Source: Paracoccus sp. IB05
GTDB taxonomy: Bacteria; Pseudomonadota; Alphaproteobacteria; Rhodobacterales; Rhodobacteraceae
Direction of reading: 5' to 3'
Length of the DNA: 64,000 nt
Assembly (NCBI RefSeq): GCF_016405985.1
Contig: NZ_JAEFCF010000003.1
Span: 124,001-188,000, forward strand
Within the stretch, counting starts at the first letter, position 1, and each line of letters opens with the position of its first letter. Under the pieces are notes generated by a model. That model was not told the origin of the DNA and made no database searches. It saw nothing but the letters and a program-made list of their open reading frames with translations. The position numbers and the translations under genes were made by a program. Positions 8,945 through 17,595 of the stretch are shown here, one piece after another.

Positions 8945-10150
8945 ATGCGCAAAATCCTTTGGACCACCCTTATCCTCGCTCTTGCCGGCGGCGCGGGCTT
9001 TGGCCTGTGGCGGATGCAGGCGAGCGAGGGCGCCGCCCAGGCCGCGCCGGTCTCGGAGGCGGTGATCCGCGGCACCTTCCGCAAGACCGTGCTGGCGACA
9101 GGCGTGATCGAGGCTGCAAGCCTTGTCTCGGTCGGCGCCCAGGTCGGCGGTCAGATCCAGTCCCTGCCGGTCGAGCTGGGGCAGAAACTTGCCGCCGGTG
9201 ACCTTGTGGCGCAGATCGACCCTGAGGATCAGAAGACCGACCAGCTGCGCGCCCAGGCCTCGCTGGCGCAGATCCGCGCCCAGATCGCGGCCCAGGAGGC
9301 CAGTATCGAAGAGGCCCGGCTTGCGCTCGAGCGTCAGCGCGAGCTGAACAGCCGCAAGCTCGCCACCACCCAGACGCTTGAGGCCAGCGAGGCGCAGTTC
9401 AAGGTCGCCGAAGCCAATCTCGCGGCGCTGAAGGCCAGCGAATCCCAGGCCGAACTGGCCGTTCAGGCCGCGAATATCGCGCTGGAACGCACAAGGATCA
9501 CCGCGCCCTCAGACGGTACGGTCGTGGCCCTGGTCGCGCGCGAAGGGCAGACGATCAACGCCAACCAGTCCAGCCCGACGCTGATCAAACTCGCCGAACT
9601 CGACCGCATGATCATCAAGGTCGATATTTCCGAGGCCGATGTGATCGCGGTTCATGCCGGCCAAAAGGCAAGTTTCACCCTCTCGGGCGCGCCCGATATG
9701 CGCTTTGACGCGGTCCTGCGCGATATCGAGCCGGCGCCGGCCTCGATTGCGACCGCCGATGAGGTCGATACCAGCTCGGCGATCTATTACCGCGCCATTC
9801 TCGAAGTGCCGAATCCGAAAGGCATCCTCAGGATCGGCATGACCGCCGAAGTGGTGATCGTGATGGAAGAGATCCCCGATGCGCTGATCGTGCCGACCGC
9901 CGCGGTGATCTCGGGTCGGAGCAGCGGGAGTAAGCTGCGGGTGCTGGACCCGGCCACCGGCACGGTCGAGATCCGCGATGTCGAGACCGGGGCCGCCACC
10001 GCCAGCCAGACCGTGATCCTCTCCGGGATCGGCGAAGGCGAGCGCATCGTGACCGCCGGTTCTGGCGCCATGTCGCGTGGGGCGGGCCAGCAACCGGGTC
10101 AGACCGGCCGGATGCCGGGGACACCGAGGCCCTCGGGCGGGCTGTTCTGA
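8945..10150 (+). CDS. macA: Periplasmic adaptor subunit of a MacAB-type efflux system
   Basis: 401 residues. The N-terminus MRKILWTTLILALAGGAGFG is a membrane anchor or signal sequence. A biotinyl-lipoyl half-motif (VGAQVGGQIQSLPVELGQKLAAGDLVAQID), an alpha-helical hairpin (about residues 95-175) and the second lipoyl half (ITAPSDGTVVALVAREGQTINANQS) follow. Beta-barrel and membrane-proximal domains complete the HlyD/MacA pattern. Six such adaptors bridge the MacB transporter and a TolC-like outer-membrane channel. The start at 8945 is preferred because it begins directly with the anchor helix. macB follows after 10 bases. No TolC gene is in the window, so the exit duct must be encoded elsewhere. 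Cargo is unknown. Confidence 0.88.
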   Translation: MRKILWTTLILALAGGAGFGLWRMQASEGAAQAAPVSEAVIRGTFRKTVLATGVIEAASLVSVGAQVGGQIQSLPVELGQKLAAGDLVAQIDPEDQKTDQLRAQASLAQIRAQIAAQEASIEEARLALERQRELNSRKLATTQTLEASEAQFKVAEANLAALKASESQAELAVQAANIALERTRITAPSDGTVVALVAREGQTINANQSSPTLIKLAELDRMIIKVDISEADVIAVHAGQKASFTLSGAPDMRFDAVLRDIEPAPASIATADEVDTSSAIYYRAILEVPNPKGILRIGMTAEVVIVMEEIPDALIVPTAAVISGRSSGSKLRVLDPATGTVEIRDVETGAATASQTVILSGIGEGERIVTAGSGAMSRGAGQQPGQTGRMPGTPRPSGGLF

Positions 10151-10160
10151 GGCCGGGCAG

Positions 10161-12119
10161 ATGAGTGATCCCGTCAAACGCGGCCCGCCGCTGATTGAAT
10201 TGCGCGGCATCAGCCGCAGCTTCACCAGCGGCGGCGAAAGCCTCACCGTGCTGAAAGATGTCAGCCTGACCATCCATGCCGGTGAGATGGTCGCGATTGT
10301 CGGCACGTCAGGTTCGGGCAAATCGACGCTGATGAATGTGATCGGCTGTCTCGACCGGCCAAATACAGGCAGCTACCACTATGGCGGCATCGATGTGACC
10401 GCCCTGCCCGAAGAAGGCCGCGCCCGGCTGCGCCGGCTGCATTTCGGATTTATTTTTCAGCGTTATCAGCTTCTTGCCGATCTTGACGCCAGCGGCAATG
10501 TCGAAGTTCCCTCGATCTATGCCGGCCGCCCTGCTGGCGAGAGGTCGCGGCGCGCGAAAGAGCTGCTCGCGCGGCTTGGCCTTGGCGAGCGCAGCGACCA
10601 CCGCCCGTCGGAGCTTTCGGGTGGCCAGCAGCAACGCGTCTCGGTCGCCCGCGCGCTGATGAATGGCGGCGAGGTGATCCTCGCCGATGAGCCGACCGGC
10701 GCGCTCGACAACCGCTCCGGCAAGGATCTGCTGGCGCTGCTCGATGAGCTGAATGCGCGCGGCCATACGATCATCATCGTCACCCATGACCGCGATGTCG
10801 CCGCCCGCGCCGGACGGGTGATCGAGATCTCGGATGGCACGATCCTGTCGGACAGCGGCCCCGCCCCGGTGACCGGCGCGAGGCCCGACCCCGCGCCGCC
10901 CGAGAAAACCGGCGCCCTCGCCCGGCTCGGGCGGCTGCGCGACGCTTTCACCATGGCACTGCGCTCGCTCAATGCGCATCGGCTGCGCAGCTTTCTGACC
11001 ATGCTCGGCATCATCATCGGCATCGCTTCGGTCGTATCGGTGGTGGCGCTTGGCACCGGATCGCGCGAACAGGTGCTTGAGAATATCGCCTCGCTCGGCA
11101 CCTCGACCATCACCGTGCGCCCCGGCACCGGTTTTGGCGACCGCAATGCAAGGCGGATCAATACGCTGATCGACACCGATGCGACGGTGCTGGCGGGAGA
11201 ACCCTTCACCGCCTCGGCCTCACCCGAGATCTCCACCACGGAAAATGTGACGCGCAGCGCGGTGACGGCGAGCCTCTCCGTGCGCGGTGTCGGCGCGGGC
11301 TATTTCGATGTCGGCGGGTTCTCGGTGACCAGCGGGCAGCTTCTGACCCAGATCGCCATCGACAGCCGCGCCCAGGTCGGCGTGCTCGACAGTGATGCGC
11401 GCAACGCCTTCTTTGCCGCGGGCGAGGATCCGATCGGCAAAGTCCTGTTGATCGGGCGGGTACCAATTGAGGTGATCGGTGTGGTCAGCGCCTCCGGCCA
11501 GAGCTTTGGCCCCTCAACCCCGCGGATCTTCCTGCCCTATACGACCGTCAGCCAGCGCATCACCGGCCAGAACCGGGTGGATTCGATCACCGTGCGCGTG
11601 CGCGACGACGCCGATATGGCCGAAGCCGAGGCCGGGATCACCCGGCTCCTGACCCAGCGCCATGGCAAGGAAGATTTCTTTCTCACCAATTCCGATACGA
11701 TCCGCGAGAATCTGACCGCCACCAACCGGACGCTGACACTCCTGATCTCGTCGATCGCCGTGATCTCGCTGATCGTCGGCGGCATTGGCGTGATGAATAT
11801 CATGCTGGTCTCGGTGACCGAACGAACCCGCGAGATCGGCGTCCGTCTTGCAGTGGGGGCAAGGCGCTCCGACATCATCGCGCAGTTCCTGATCGAAGCG
11901 GTGCTGGTCTGTTTCATCGGAGGCGTGCTGGGCGTCGCCCTCGCCCTCGGCGGCGGCTGGCTGGCGGGCCAGATCGGCCAGGAAATCCGGCTGAGCTATT
12001 CCACTCTTACCATCGTCGCAGCCTTTCTGTCCTCAACGACGATTGGTATCGTCTTTGGCTATCTGCCGGCCCGCGCGGCCTCGAAACTCGACCCGGTGGT
12101 GGCACTGGCACGGGAATGA
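10161..12119 (+). CDS. macB: MacB-type ABC transporter (ATPase fused to permease)
   Basis: 652 residues, the normal MacB length. The N-terminal ATPase has Walker A GTSGSGKST (about residues 47-55), signature LSGGQQQR (about 152) and Walker B VILADEPTGALD (about 171). The C-terminal half has one membrane helix (MLGIIIGIASVVSVVALG), a large periplasmic MacB core domain of about 230 residues, and three more helices of the FtsX type, ending with the coupling-helix motif TERTREIGVRLAVGA. It would use ATP for mechanotransmission, driving export of a periplasmic substrate through MacA and an outer-membrane channel. The ATG at 10161 sits 10 bases after macA. The unit ends at the palindromic element at 12144. 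Confidence 0.93.
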   Translation: MSDPVKRGPPLIELRGISRSFTSGGESLTVLKDVSLTIHAGEMVAIVGTSGSGKSTLMNVIGCLDRPNTGSYHYGGIDVTALPEEGRARLRRLHFGFIFQRYQLLADLDASGNVEVPSIYAGRPAGERSRRAKELLARLGLGERSDHRPSELSGGQQQRVSVARALMNGGEVILADEPTGALDNRSGKDLLALLDELNARGHTIIIVTHDRDVAARAGRVIEISDGTILSDSGPAPVTGARPDPAPPEKTGALARLGRLRDAFTMALRSLNAHRLRSFLTMLGIIIGIASVVSVVALGTGSREQVLENIASLGTSTITVRPGTGFGDRNARRINTLIDTDATVLAGEPFTASASPEISTTENVTRSAVTASLSVRGVGAGYFDVGGFSVTSGQLLTQIAIDSRAQVGVLDSDARNAFFAAGEDPIGKVLLIGRVPIEVIGVVSASGQSFGPSTPRIFLPYTTVSQRITGQNRVDSITVRVRDDADMAEAEAGITRLLTQRHGKEDFFLTNSDTIRENLTATNRTLTLLISSIAVISLIVGGIGVMNIMLVSVTERTREIGVRLAVGARRSDIIAQFLIEAVLVCFIGGVLGVALALGGGWLAGQIGQEIRLSYSTLTIVAAFLSSTTIGIVFGYLPARAASKLDPVVALARE

Positions 12120-12143
12120 TCCGCCACCCGCCCCTGCCCGGCT

Positions 12144-12258
12144 GCGGAAGCCTCCGGCGGGGATATTTAAGGGCAGAAAATAATCCCTTCTCTCATTTTC
12201 TGTCTCAAAATATCCCGAGGGTGAGCGGCGAAGCCGCGAGGGGGCTGGCCCCCTCCTT
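12144..12258 (-). repeat. Dispersed palindromic intergenic element, copy A (full length, minus orientation)
   Basis: Read on the minus strand this has a GGGGGCCAGCCCCC hairpin, a second small hairpin (GCGGCTTCGCCGC), then two long arms related to GGATATTTAAGGACAGAAAA and its complement (plus-strand 12161-12180 and 12195-12215). It ends with CCGCCGGAGGCTTCCG. The same order of parts occurs at 60990-61110, and the first half occurs at 40869-40936. It lies between convergent macB and bfr and may serve as a bidirectional terminator. Confidence 0.75.
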
Positions 12259-12329
12259 CCTCCAAAACCAAAAGAGCCGCAGCAGATTTCCCCGCCACGG
12301 CACTTCAAAATCACAGTTCTTAGCCGCGC

Positions 12330-12815
12330 TTATTCAGCTTCATTCGCCGGCGATGCATTCAACAGGCCGTAATTCTTGTCGCCCAGCTCTTTGAACAGAC
12401 CCAACTGGGTTTCAAGGAAGTCGATATGGCCTTCCTCATCGGTGATCAGTTCGTCAAACAGCGCGCGGCTGACATAATCACCGGCTTCGTCGCAATAGCG
12501 GCGCGCCTCGATATAGAGGTCACGGGCGCCATGTTCAGCGGCAAGGTCCGCCTCGAGGATCTCTTTCACATTCTGACCAATCCGCAGGCTGTCGAGCTTT
12601 TGCAGATTCGGATGGCCTTCGAGAAAGATGATGCGGGTGATGAACTTATCCGCATGTTGCATCTCTTCGATCGACTCGGCCCGCGCCTTGGCGGCCAGTT
12701 TACCGTAACCCCAGTCGTCGAGCAGGCGGTAATGCAGCCAGTACTGGCTCACCGCGGTCAGCTCGGAGCGCAGGCCGGCATTGAGATATTCGATGACTTT
12801 CTTGTCGCCCTTCAT
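12330..12815 (-). CDS. bfr: Bacterioferritin
   Basis: 161 residues, a typical haem-containing bacterioferritin subunit. Twenty-four subunits form a cytosolic shell that oxidises Fe(II) and stores the mineral. The ferroxidase ligands are all present: Glu18, Glu51, His54, Glu94, Glu127 and His130. Met52, which binds haem between two subunits, is in [12 protein letters not shown]. The ATG at 12815 gives the canonical [12 protein letters not shown] start; the longer frame is rejected. A perfect Irr-type iron control element lies about 100 bases upstream, so expression should rise when iron is plentiful. The bacterioferritin-associated ferredoxin gene lies just upstream on the same strand. Confidence 0.97.
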   Translation of the reverse strand: MKGDKKVIEYLNAGLRSELTAVSQYWLHYRLLDDWGYGKLAAKARAESIEEMQHADKFITRIIFLEGHPNLQKLDSLRIGQNVKEILEADLAAEHGARDLYIEARRYCDEAGDYVSRALFDELITDEEGHIDFLETQLGLFKELGDKNYGLLNASPANEAE

Positions 12816-12914
12816 GGCAAACCCCAATCGTTGCGCGGGCACAGGGCCCGGCTTGCTACGGATGGGCAGAAGGTAAATCGACCCGACGCCGCTGTCTATG
12901 GGGGACCGGTTCTT

Positions 12915-12931
12915 TTTAGAATAATTCTAAA
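12915..12931. promoter_or_regulatory. Iron control element (Irr box) upstream of bfr
   Basis: TTTAGAA-TAA-TTCTAAA is a perfect palindrome and an exact match to the ICE pattern known for Irr in alphaproteobacteria. It lies 99 bases before the bfr start, in an AT-rich patch of an otherwise GC-rich region. Known Irr biology predicts repression of bfr under iron limitation. Confidence 0.75.
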
Positions 12932-12967
12932 TCTGACAAAAACGCCCGGAAAAATCCTGGCTTTTTC

Positions 12968-13225
12968 TCAGCCGAGGCGGCGCGCGCGCATCGGTTTCAG
13001 CATTGGAACTGCCGGTCGCGCCGGATCTCCGGCCACACCAAAGCTTTCGCAGCTGCGCATCGTATCAAGGAAGACCGGCATGCAACCGCCACAATCCGCC
13101 TTCTTGCCAAGCGCGTGATAGACCTTGCCCGGGGTGATGATGGTCGAAGGATCCGCCGCCCGCATCCAGTCCACGGCGGCGCGGATTTCGTGATCCGAGA
13201 TGCTCATGCAATGACAGACGATCAT
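12968..13225 (-). CDS. bfd: Bacterioferritin-associated ferredoxin
   Basis: 85 residues. The small [2Fe-2S] protein reduces the mineral core of bacterioferritin so that iron can be released. The four ligands form the Bfd pattern: Cys4 and Cys6 in MIVCHC, and Cys45 and Cys48 in DCGGC. The helix between them is conserved. The C-terminal 25 residues (after about 60) are longer and more basic than in short Bfd proteins. The start lies 18 bases after the imelysin stop, so the two are probably cotranscribed. bfr follows after 152 bases with its own control element. Confidence 0.93.
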   Translation of the reverse strand: MIVCHCMSISDHEIRAAVDWMRAADPSTIITPGKVYHALGKKADCGGCMPVFLDTMRSCESFGVAGDPARPAVPMLKPMRARRLG

Positions 13226-13243
13226 GGCGGCGGTTCTCTCAGC

Positions 13244-14527
13244 TTACTGGAAGACGGCGTTGGGGTTGTCGAGGCTGTCGGAGCCCTCGAAATCGATCTT
13301 CGACAGGCCCAGCACAGAAACCGCGCGTTCGATCGAGGCGGTCTGGGTCACCAGCGCATTGACCGCGCCCATGATCAGTTTCTCGCCCTTCTCATTGCCG
13401 GCTTCCAGCATCTGGTCATAGGCGAAGCCCTCCTCGGCGGCGGTTTTGATCGCATTCAGTGCCGCGACCGAGCTGTCGAGTTCAGCCCTGAGCTGGGTAT
13501 CGACGGCCGCATCCTTCGCCGCCACCAGCTCCGACACTGACGGGCCGGTCAGCTTCGTGCCATCGATGCGGGTATAGTCGCCGAGATAGACATTCCTTAT
13601 GCCCAGCCCGTCATAATAATGGCTGTTATGGGTATTGTCCGAGAAGCAGTCATGCTCTTCTTCCGGATCCGAGAGCATCAGGCCAAGCTTCATCCGCTCG
13701 CCCGCCAGTTCACCATATGACAGTGACCCCATGCCGGTCAGGATCGCCATAAGCCCGGCAGACGGGTCCTGGACAACCGCTTTGCGCGCCTCGCCCTCAG
13801 CCCCCCAGTCACCGGTCATCTCTTCGAGATCCGAGACCAGCAGGTCGGAGGCCGCGATCAGATAGGCGGCGCGGCGGTCGCAATTGCCGCCGGTGCAGGC
13901 GTCACCCGTGGCATAATCGGTCCAGGGCCGGTTGCCCGCACCCGGGCCGGTGCCGTTCAGATCCTGGCCCCAGAGCAGGAATTCAATCGCGTGATAGCCC
14001 GAGGCGACATTGGCCTCGATCCCGTCGGCCTCCTGCAAGACATCGGCGATCAGCGCGGGCGTGATGGTGGTGGCGTCGATCTCATTCCCCGAAAGCGTGA
14101 ACTTCGGATTCGCGATCACATTCAGCGTCGCCAGCGGGTTCTCTTCGCTCTCGCCATAGCTGGCGGCGTCGACATAATCGATCAGCCCCTCATCCAGCGG
14201 CCAGGCGTTCACCTTGCCTTCCCAGTCATCAACCAGCGCATTTCCGAAGCGGAAGGCCTCGGTCTGCTGATAGGGCACGCGCGCGGCAAGCCAGGCGCTG
14301 CGCGCCGCATCCAGCGTTTCCTGCGACGGCTGCGCCACCAGGTTGCCAAGTGATTCCCGCAGAACCCGCGCGGTGGCGAGGCTGTCGCCGTAAGAGGCTT
14401 CGGCGATATCGGCATAATGCGCCACCACGCCGGCAGGGTCTGCCGCGAGCGCCGGCGCCGCGAGCGTGGTGCTCAGCAAAGCCGCGAGAACAAGGCGGGA
14501 ATTTTTCACAAGACGCGGATTTTTCAA
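13244..14527 (-). CDS. Imelysin-family (M75) periplasmic iron-uptake protein
   Basis: 427 residues. Residues 1-29 are a signal peptide ending APALAA. The family GxHxxE motif appears as GYHAIE (177-182) within SGYHAIEFLLWGQDLNGTG, and a second conserved segment, CFSDNTHNSHYYDGLGIRNVYLG, follows near residue 290. Both are typical of IrpA-like imelysins implicated in iron uptake. Despite the MEROPS name, peptidase activity is doubtful for the family. It heads a unit with bfd, which supports an iron role. The CCGGAG nine bases before the ATG supports the start. The usual partner genes (di-haem peroxidase-like, DUF1513) are absent here. Confidence 0.9.
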   Translation of the reverse strand: MKNPRLVKNSRLVLAALLSTTLAAPALAADPAGVVAHYADIAEASYGDSLATARVLRESLGNLVAQPSQETLDAARSAWLAARVPYQQTEAFRFGNALVDDWEGKVNAWPLDEGLIDYVDAASYGESEENPLATLNVIANPKFTLSGNEIDATTITPALIADVLQEADGIEANVASGYHAIEFLLWGQDLNGTGPGAGNRPWTDYATGDACTGGNCDRRAAYLIAASDLLVSDLEEMTGDWGAEGEARKAVVQDPSAGLMAILTGMGSLSYGELAGERMKLGLMLSDPEEEHDCFSDNTHNSHYYDGLGIRNVYLGDYTRIDGTKLTGPSVSELVAAKDAAVDTQLRAELDSSVAALNAIKTAAEEGFAYDQMLEAGNEKGEKLIMGAVNALVTQTASIERAVSVLGLSKIDFEGSDSLDNPNAVFQ

Positions 14528-15139
14528 GACTTAACTCCGGCGGGATGAGGGAAACCGGCCAGCAGGGCAGCGCAGGGTGCAACACGCGATGCCACGCAGA
14601 ACGAGCGGGCGGACCTGGCAGGGAAACTGAACGAACCGGTCATATGGCCTCGCGACGGCAAAGGGATGGATTGGAACCATTGCCTGGCTGCCGGAATGGA
14701 TGACAAGTTTTATCAGAAAAGTAAAGACGAGAGTTTTAGTTGGTTAGGATCCGCCGCAGGTTCAGCCAGCGTGGCGAGACGGCAGCGTGACGGCCAGTGT
14801 GGCGCTGTCTGACAACCAGGGCCGTGGATAAACATGCTCTGTTGCCTGGAGGCAAAAGTCGGGATCATCGTCTCACAGCGCCCTGGACATGCGGTGCCGT
14901 TTGCCGGAAATGCGATCAGATGAGCGGGCCATGAGCAGATGCTCAAAGTGTCGCCTGTCGCGCTGGATGCGATCCATGATCTGTGCAGCAAGGTTCTGAC
15001 ACTACATGATCGCGTAAACTGGTATGGGCGCAGGCTTTCGGCACCGGCAAGAACCGGGAACCGCATCGCCCTGCCCCGGACAGTTCCGCGCTCAGGGTCA
15101 ATCACCGCTTCTGCCAGCGGGGTAACCATCGGCAGTGCA
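14528..15139. other. Imelysin promoter region and left edge of the phage scar
   Basis: The first 200 bases should hold the imelysin promoter and include an AT-rich patch at 14700-14745. Beyond that, open frames give no recognisable protein until methylase-like sequence begins near 15140. This is the likely junction between core chromosome and the eroded prophage/IS region. Confidence 0.35.
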
Positions 15140-15706
15140 GAGCATTTCCGGTGCGCCTGGGACCATAGGCCGCCGCATTCACCGGAGTATATTGCCAGCC
15201 AGAAGGCACAGGGGCACGGCATGGCGAACCTGAGCGATCTGGTGCAATGCGCCGGCGGGCCGACACCAACCGTAGCGCCGGCGTACAAGGGGGTGAGATC
15301 GGAAGAGGGAGCGATCCGCGAGGCGATGCGCAACCATGGGCCGGATCTGGCGGCAATATCGTCGCGCGCGGGCTGGCCCACTCCAGCGGCACAGGAATTC
15401 GGGATTGCAGGCCCGGAACGGATGCGGCAGCGCCGGGAGACCTGCAAGGCGAAGGGCTACAACGGGAAGGGGTTTGGTCTGACATTGGCGATGCTGGCGG
15501 TGGGAGAGCTGACGGATCACCCGCAGGCGGCCCGCCTGAAAGCTTCTGGTCAGATTCTGACTGGCTCTTCTGCCGGGATGAGCTCTGGCGGCCAGTTGAA
15601 CCCGGAACATGCCCGCTGGCTCATGGGCTACTGGCCGACATCGGCGTTCTCTCACCCGAAGATCGCCGCCCGGCTGGGCTGCCAGCCCTTTCTCAGCAGA
15701 CGCTGA
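15140..15706 (+). pseudogene. C-terminal fragment of a phage DNA cytosine methyltransferase
   Basis: The plus-strand frame reads HSPEYIASQKAQGHGMANL, then WPTPAAQEFGI, ICKAKGYNGKGFGLTL-like (here TCKAKGYNGKGFGLTL) and SSAGMSSGGQLNPEHARWLMGY. These are the tail elements of phage-encoded cytosine methylases. The catalytic domain is absent: the frame continues upstream to 14939 but that part does not resemble a methylase. The protein would therefore be inactive. It is the left-most recognisable piece of a decayed prophage and is followed by an IS110 fragment. I recognise the family from memory of these tail motifs. Confidence 0.6.
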
Positions 15707-15964
15707 CATGGACTTTGCTGCCATCCGGAGGTGCAATGCCGAAGGCCATCTTTGCCTTCGGCATCTCGCCCCGGATGCGAAGAAGCCAGGCCATGCCACG
15801 GCCACCCGACGGCGCTGGTCAGGAATGCGAGACGCCAAGGATCCCCAGCTCGGCAAGCGCCATCCACACAGCCATGGCGATCATCATCAGGTTCTCGGTC
15901 AAAGAAACAAAGCCGAGCGGCACATTGCTCGATCCCCCGACGCAGGCGCGTTTCAGCTCGCGCC
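15707..15964. other. Junction sequence between methylase and IS110 remnants
   Basis: No gene is supported. A short minus-strand frame at about 15819-15905 reads SLTENLMMIAMAVWMALAELGILG, one hydrophobic helix, and then stops. It may be a scrap of a phage or other membrane protein. Confidence 0.3.
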
Positions 15965-16393
15965 GGTCGATATAGACTCGCCCGGCGCAGCGAGGCCTGT
16001 CAGCGACTGATGTCGATCCCGGGCATCGGAGCGGTCACCGCGACGTCTTTCACCACGGCAATCGAAGATCCGGAGAACTTCCGGAAATCCCGATCGGTTG
16101 CCGCCTGGATCGGGCTGACCACGCGCCGCTGCCAGTCCGGTGACGTCGATTACGATGGGCATATCCCGCGACGCGGGGACCCCCATCTGCGGGGCTTGCT
16201 CTGCGAGGCGGCCACTGTGGTGCTGACCAGAACCACGGCCGACAATGCGCTGAGAACCTGGGGCCTGCAGCTGCGGGAGCGGATCGGCTGCAAGCGGACC
16301 GCCGTTGCCGTGGCGCGCAAGCTGGCGGTCATCATGCACGCGATGCTGAAATCCGGCCAGACGCTCCAACGGCAAGCCGAGCCAATGGTCTGA
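15965..16393 (+). pseudogene. IS110-family transposase, C-terminal fragment
   Basis: The frame reads RLMSIPGIGAVTATSFTTAIEDP, then a YxSGxVD-like stretch (RCQSGDVDYDGHIPRRGD) and VAVARKLAVIMHAMLKSG, the C-terminal half (transposase_20 domain) of IS110 transposases. The N-terminal DEDD catalytic domain is missing: upstream codons in the same frame are Arg/Pro/Ser-rich and unrelated. It is a truncated copy that cannot transpose by itself, and no terminal inverted repeats are visible. It sits inside the phage scar. Confidence 0.75.
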
Positions 16394-16664
16394 GCCGCAA
16401 CCAATCCGCGTTGGCCTTTCGACGCGTCCGAGGCGTCCCTGCCGGGACGTGACCAGAACCATTCCGCCGAGGGTGTTGCACCATCCGCTGCGTCCAGGTC
16501 GATGCTTGCGCTTCACACATTGGAAGGCTCTCCGCGAAGCCCCTCCATGCGGCGGCACCTGCCGACCGCGAAGATGACCCTGCTCCCGGCAAACGATGTC
16601 TCGCACCAAGCAGAAAGGTCTTGCAATATGGCATGCGATCAGAGGACACCCTCGGCTCTTCGCA
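16394..16664. other. Spacer inside the phage scar
   Basis: Between the IS110 fragment and the holin pseudogene. Open frames on both strands show no recognisable family. I see nothing specific here. Confidence 0.3.
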
Positions 16665-16991
16665 TCATCCCTTCCGGCTGGCCCATCGCTCGACCATCGC
16701 CCCGGCGCCCCTCTGGCCGAGATAGGACAGGACCGCGATCAGCCCGACCGTGGCCTCGCGCGACAGGCCCATGCAGGCGCCGCGTGCATCACCGGCGATC
16801 GCCATGCCAACGGCAGTCGGGATCTCCCGGACCAGGTCATAGGACAGGATCGGCCGGTGCCGGGCGCGGAGCTCGCTGGCACGCTACATCGCGCAACCGG
16901 AGAACGCGGCCAGCAGCGCAGTCGCGGCCCCGCCGATGAATTGGCTGATGATGGCGATCAGCCCGGGATCGGGCGGAGGAATATCAGTCAA
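16665..16991 (-). pseudogene. LydA-type phage holin, interrupted by an in-frame stop
   Basis: From a TTG start at 16991, preceded at the right distance by AGGAGG, the frame reads LTDIPPPDPGLIAIISQFIGG with a first hydrophobic segment. It then hits TAG at codon 36 (16884-16886) and continues in the same frame with LSYDLVREIPTAVGMAIAGDA, GLSREATVGLIAVLSYLGQRG and a final TGA after 108 codons. The second half matches LydA-like holins of alphaproteobacterial phages, which form membrane lesions for lysis. A single premature stop and the decayed context make it a pseudogene. The TTG start overlaps the end of the primase remnant. Confidence 0.6.
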
Positions 16992-17373
16992 AGGCGCCTC
17001 CTGCGCGTCTGGTACGGGAGATTTGCGACGTTCGAAGCAGAGAAGGCCGCAAGCACGGTCTCAGAGCGGCCAAGCATCCGCAGGGCAGCCCCGACGCTCA
17101 GCGCGGTCGCGATGCCCTCGCAGACGCACGTCTTGCGCCCAGTGGCGATCAGGTGGCGATCAGGTGGCTGGCGCCGCCCATCATGCCCTTGAGGATGTTA
17201 TTCTTGCTGCGATCCGGGGCGATAAACTGCACCTTCACCACGCGCTGGCCGATGCCGCCCGGACCGATCAGCCAGGGGCCATCACCTTGCGGCATGGCGC
17301 GGGTCTCGACGCCGGCCGCCATCGCCGCAGCCCAGACCTCCGAGGACATCACGGCGGCGCGCGCCGTGATCAC
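16989..17373 (-). pseudogene. Toprim-domain phage primase/helicase fragment, frameshifted by an 11-bp duplication
   Basis: The frame from 17373 reads GVETRAMPQGDGPWLIGPGG, VKVQFIAPDRSKNNILKGMMGGASHLIAT, and then stops. In another frame it continues IATGRKTCVCEGIATALSVGAALRML, the Toprim E-G-x-A-T-A pattern of phage and plasmid primase-helicases. The shift is explained by a tandem duplication of GTGGCGATCAG at 17142-17163. After NVANLP the sequence diverges and ends at the holin start, which suggests a deletion joint. No helicase part remains. Confidence 0.6.
17142..17163. repeat. 11-bp tandem duplication causing a frameshift
   Basis: GTGGCGATCAG occurs twice in direct succession (17142-17152 and 17153-17163). 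Removing one copy restores a continuous Toprim-domain reading frame on the minus strand. Confidence 0.8.
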
Positions 17374-17595
17374 TGCTTAACCACTTGAAAAAGACAATAT
17401 TGACCAGTCCCAAAGACACAGTCGCCCTCGGCATCGCCCAACCTGACGCGCTGCGCGCCAGCAATCAAGGCGCTGCCGTCCGAGATCGACGGCAGCGATC
17501 TTTCGCAGATCCGCCAGATCTGCGCTGTTCCAGCCCGATCAACTCGCGACTTCGGTCAGGATTCCAGGCAAACTCCGCACCTGAGGAGAAGAAAC
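17374..17595. other. Spacer inside the phage scar
   Basis: No gene recognised. A GAGGAGAAGAAAC ribosome binding site for the next ORF lies at its end. Confidence 0.3.
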
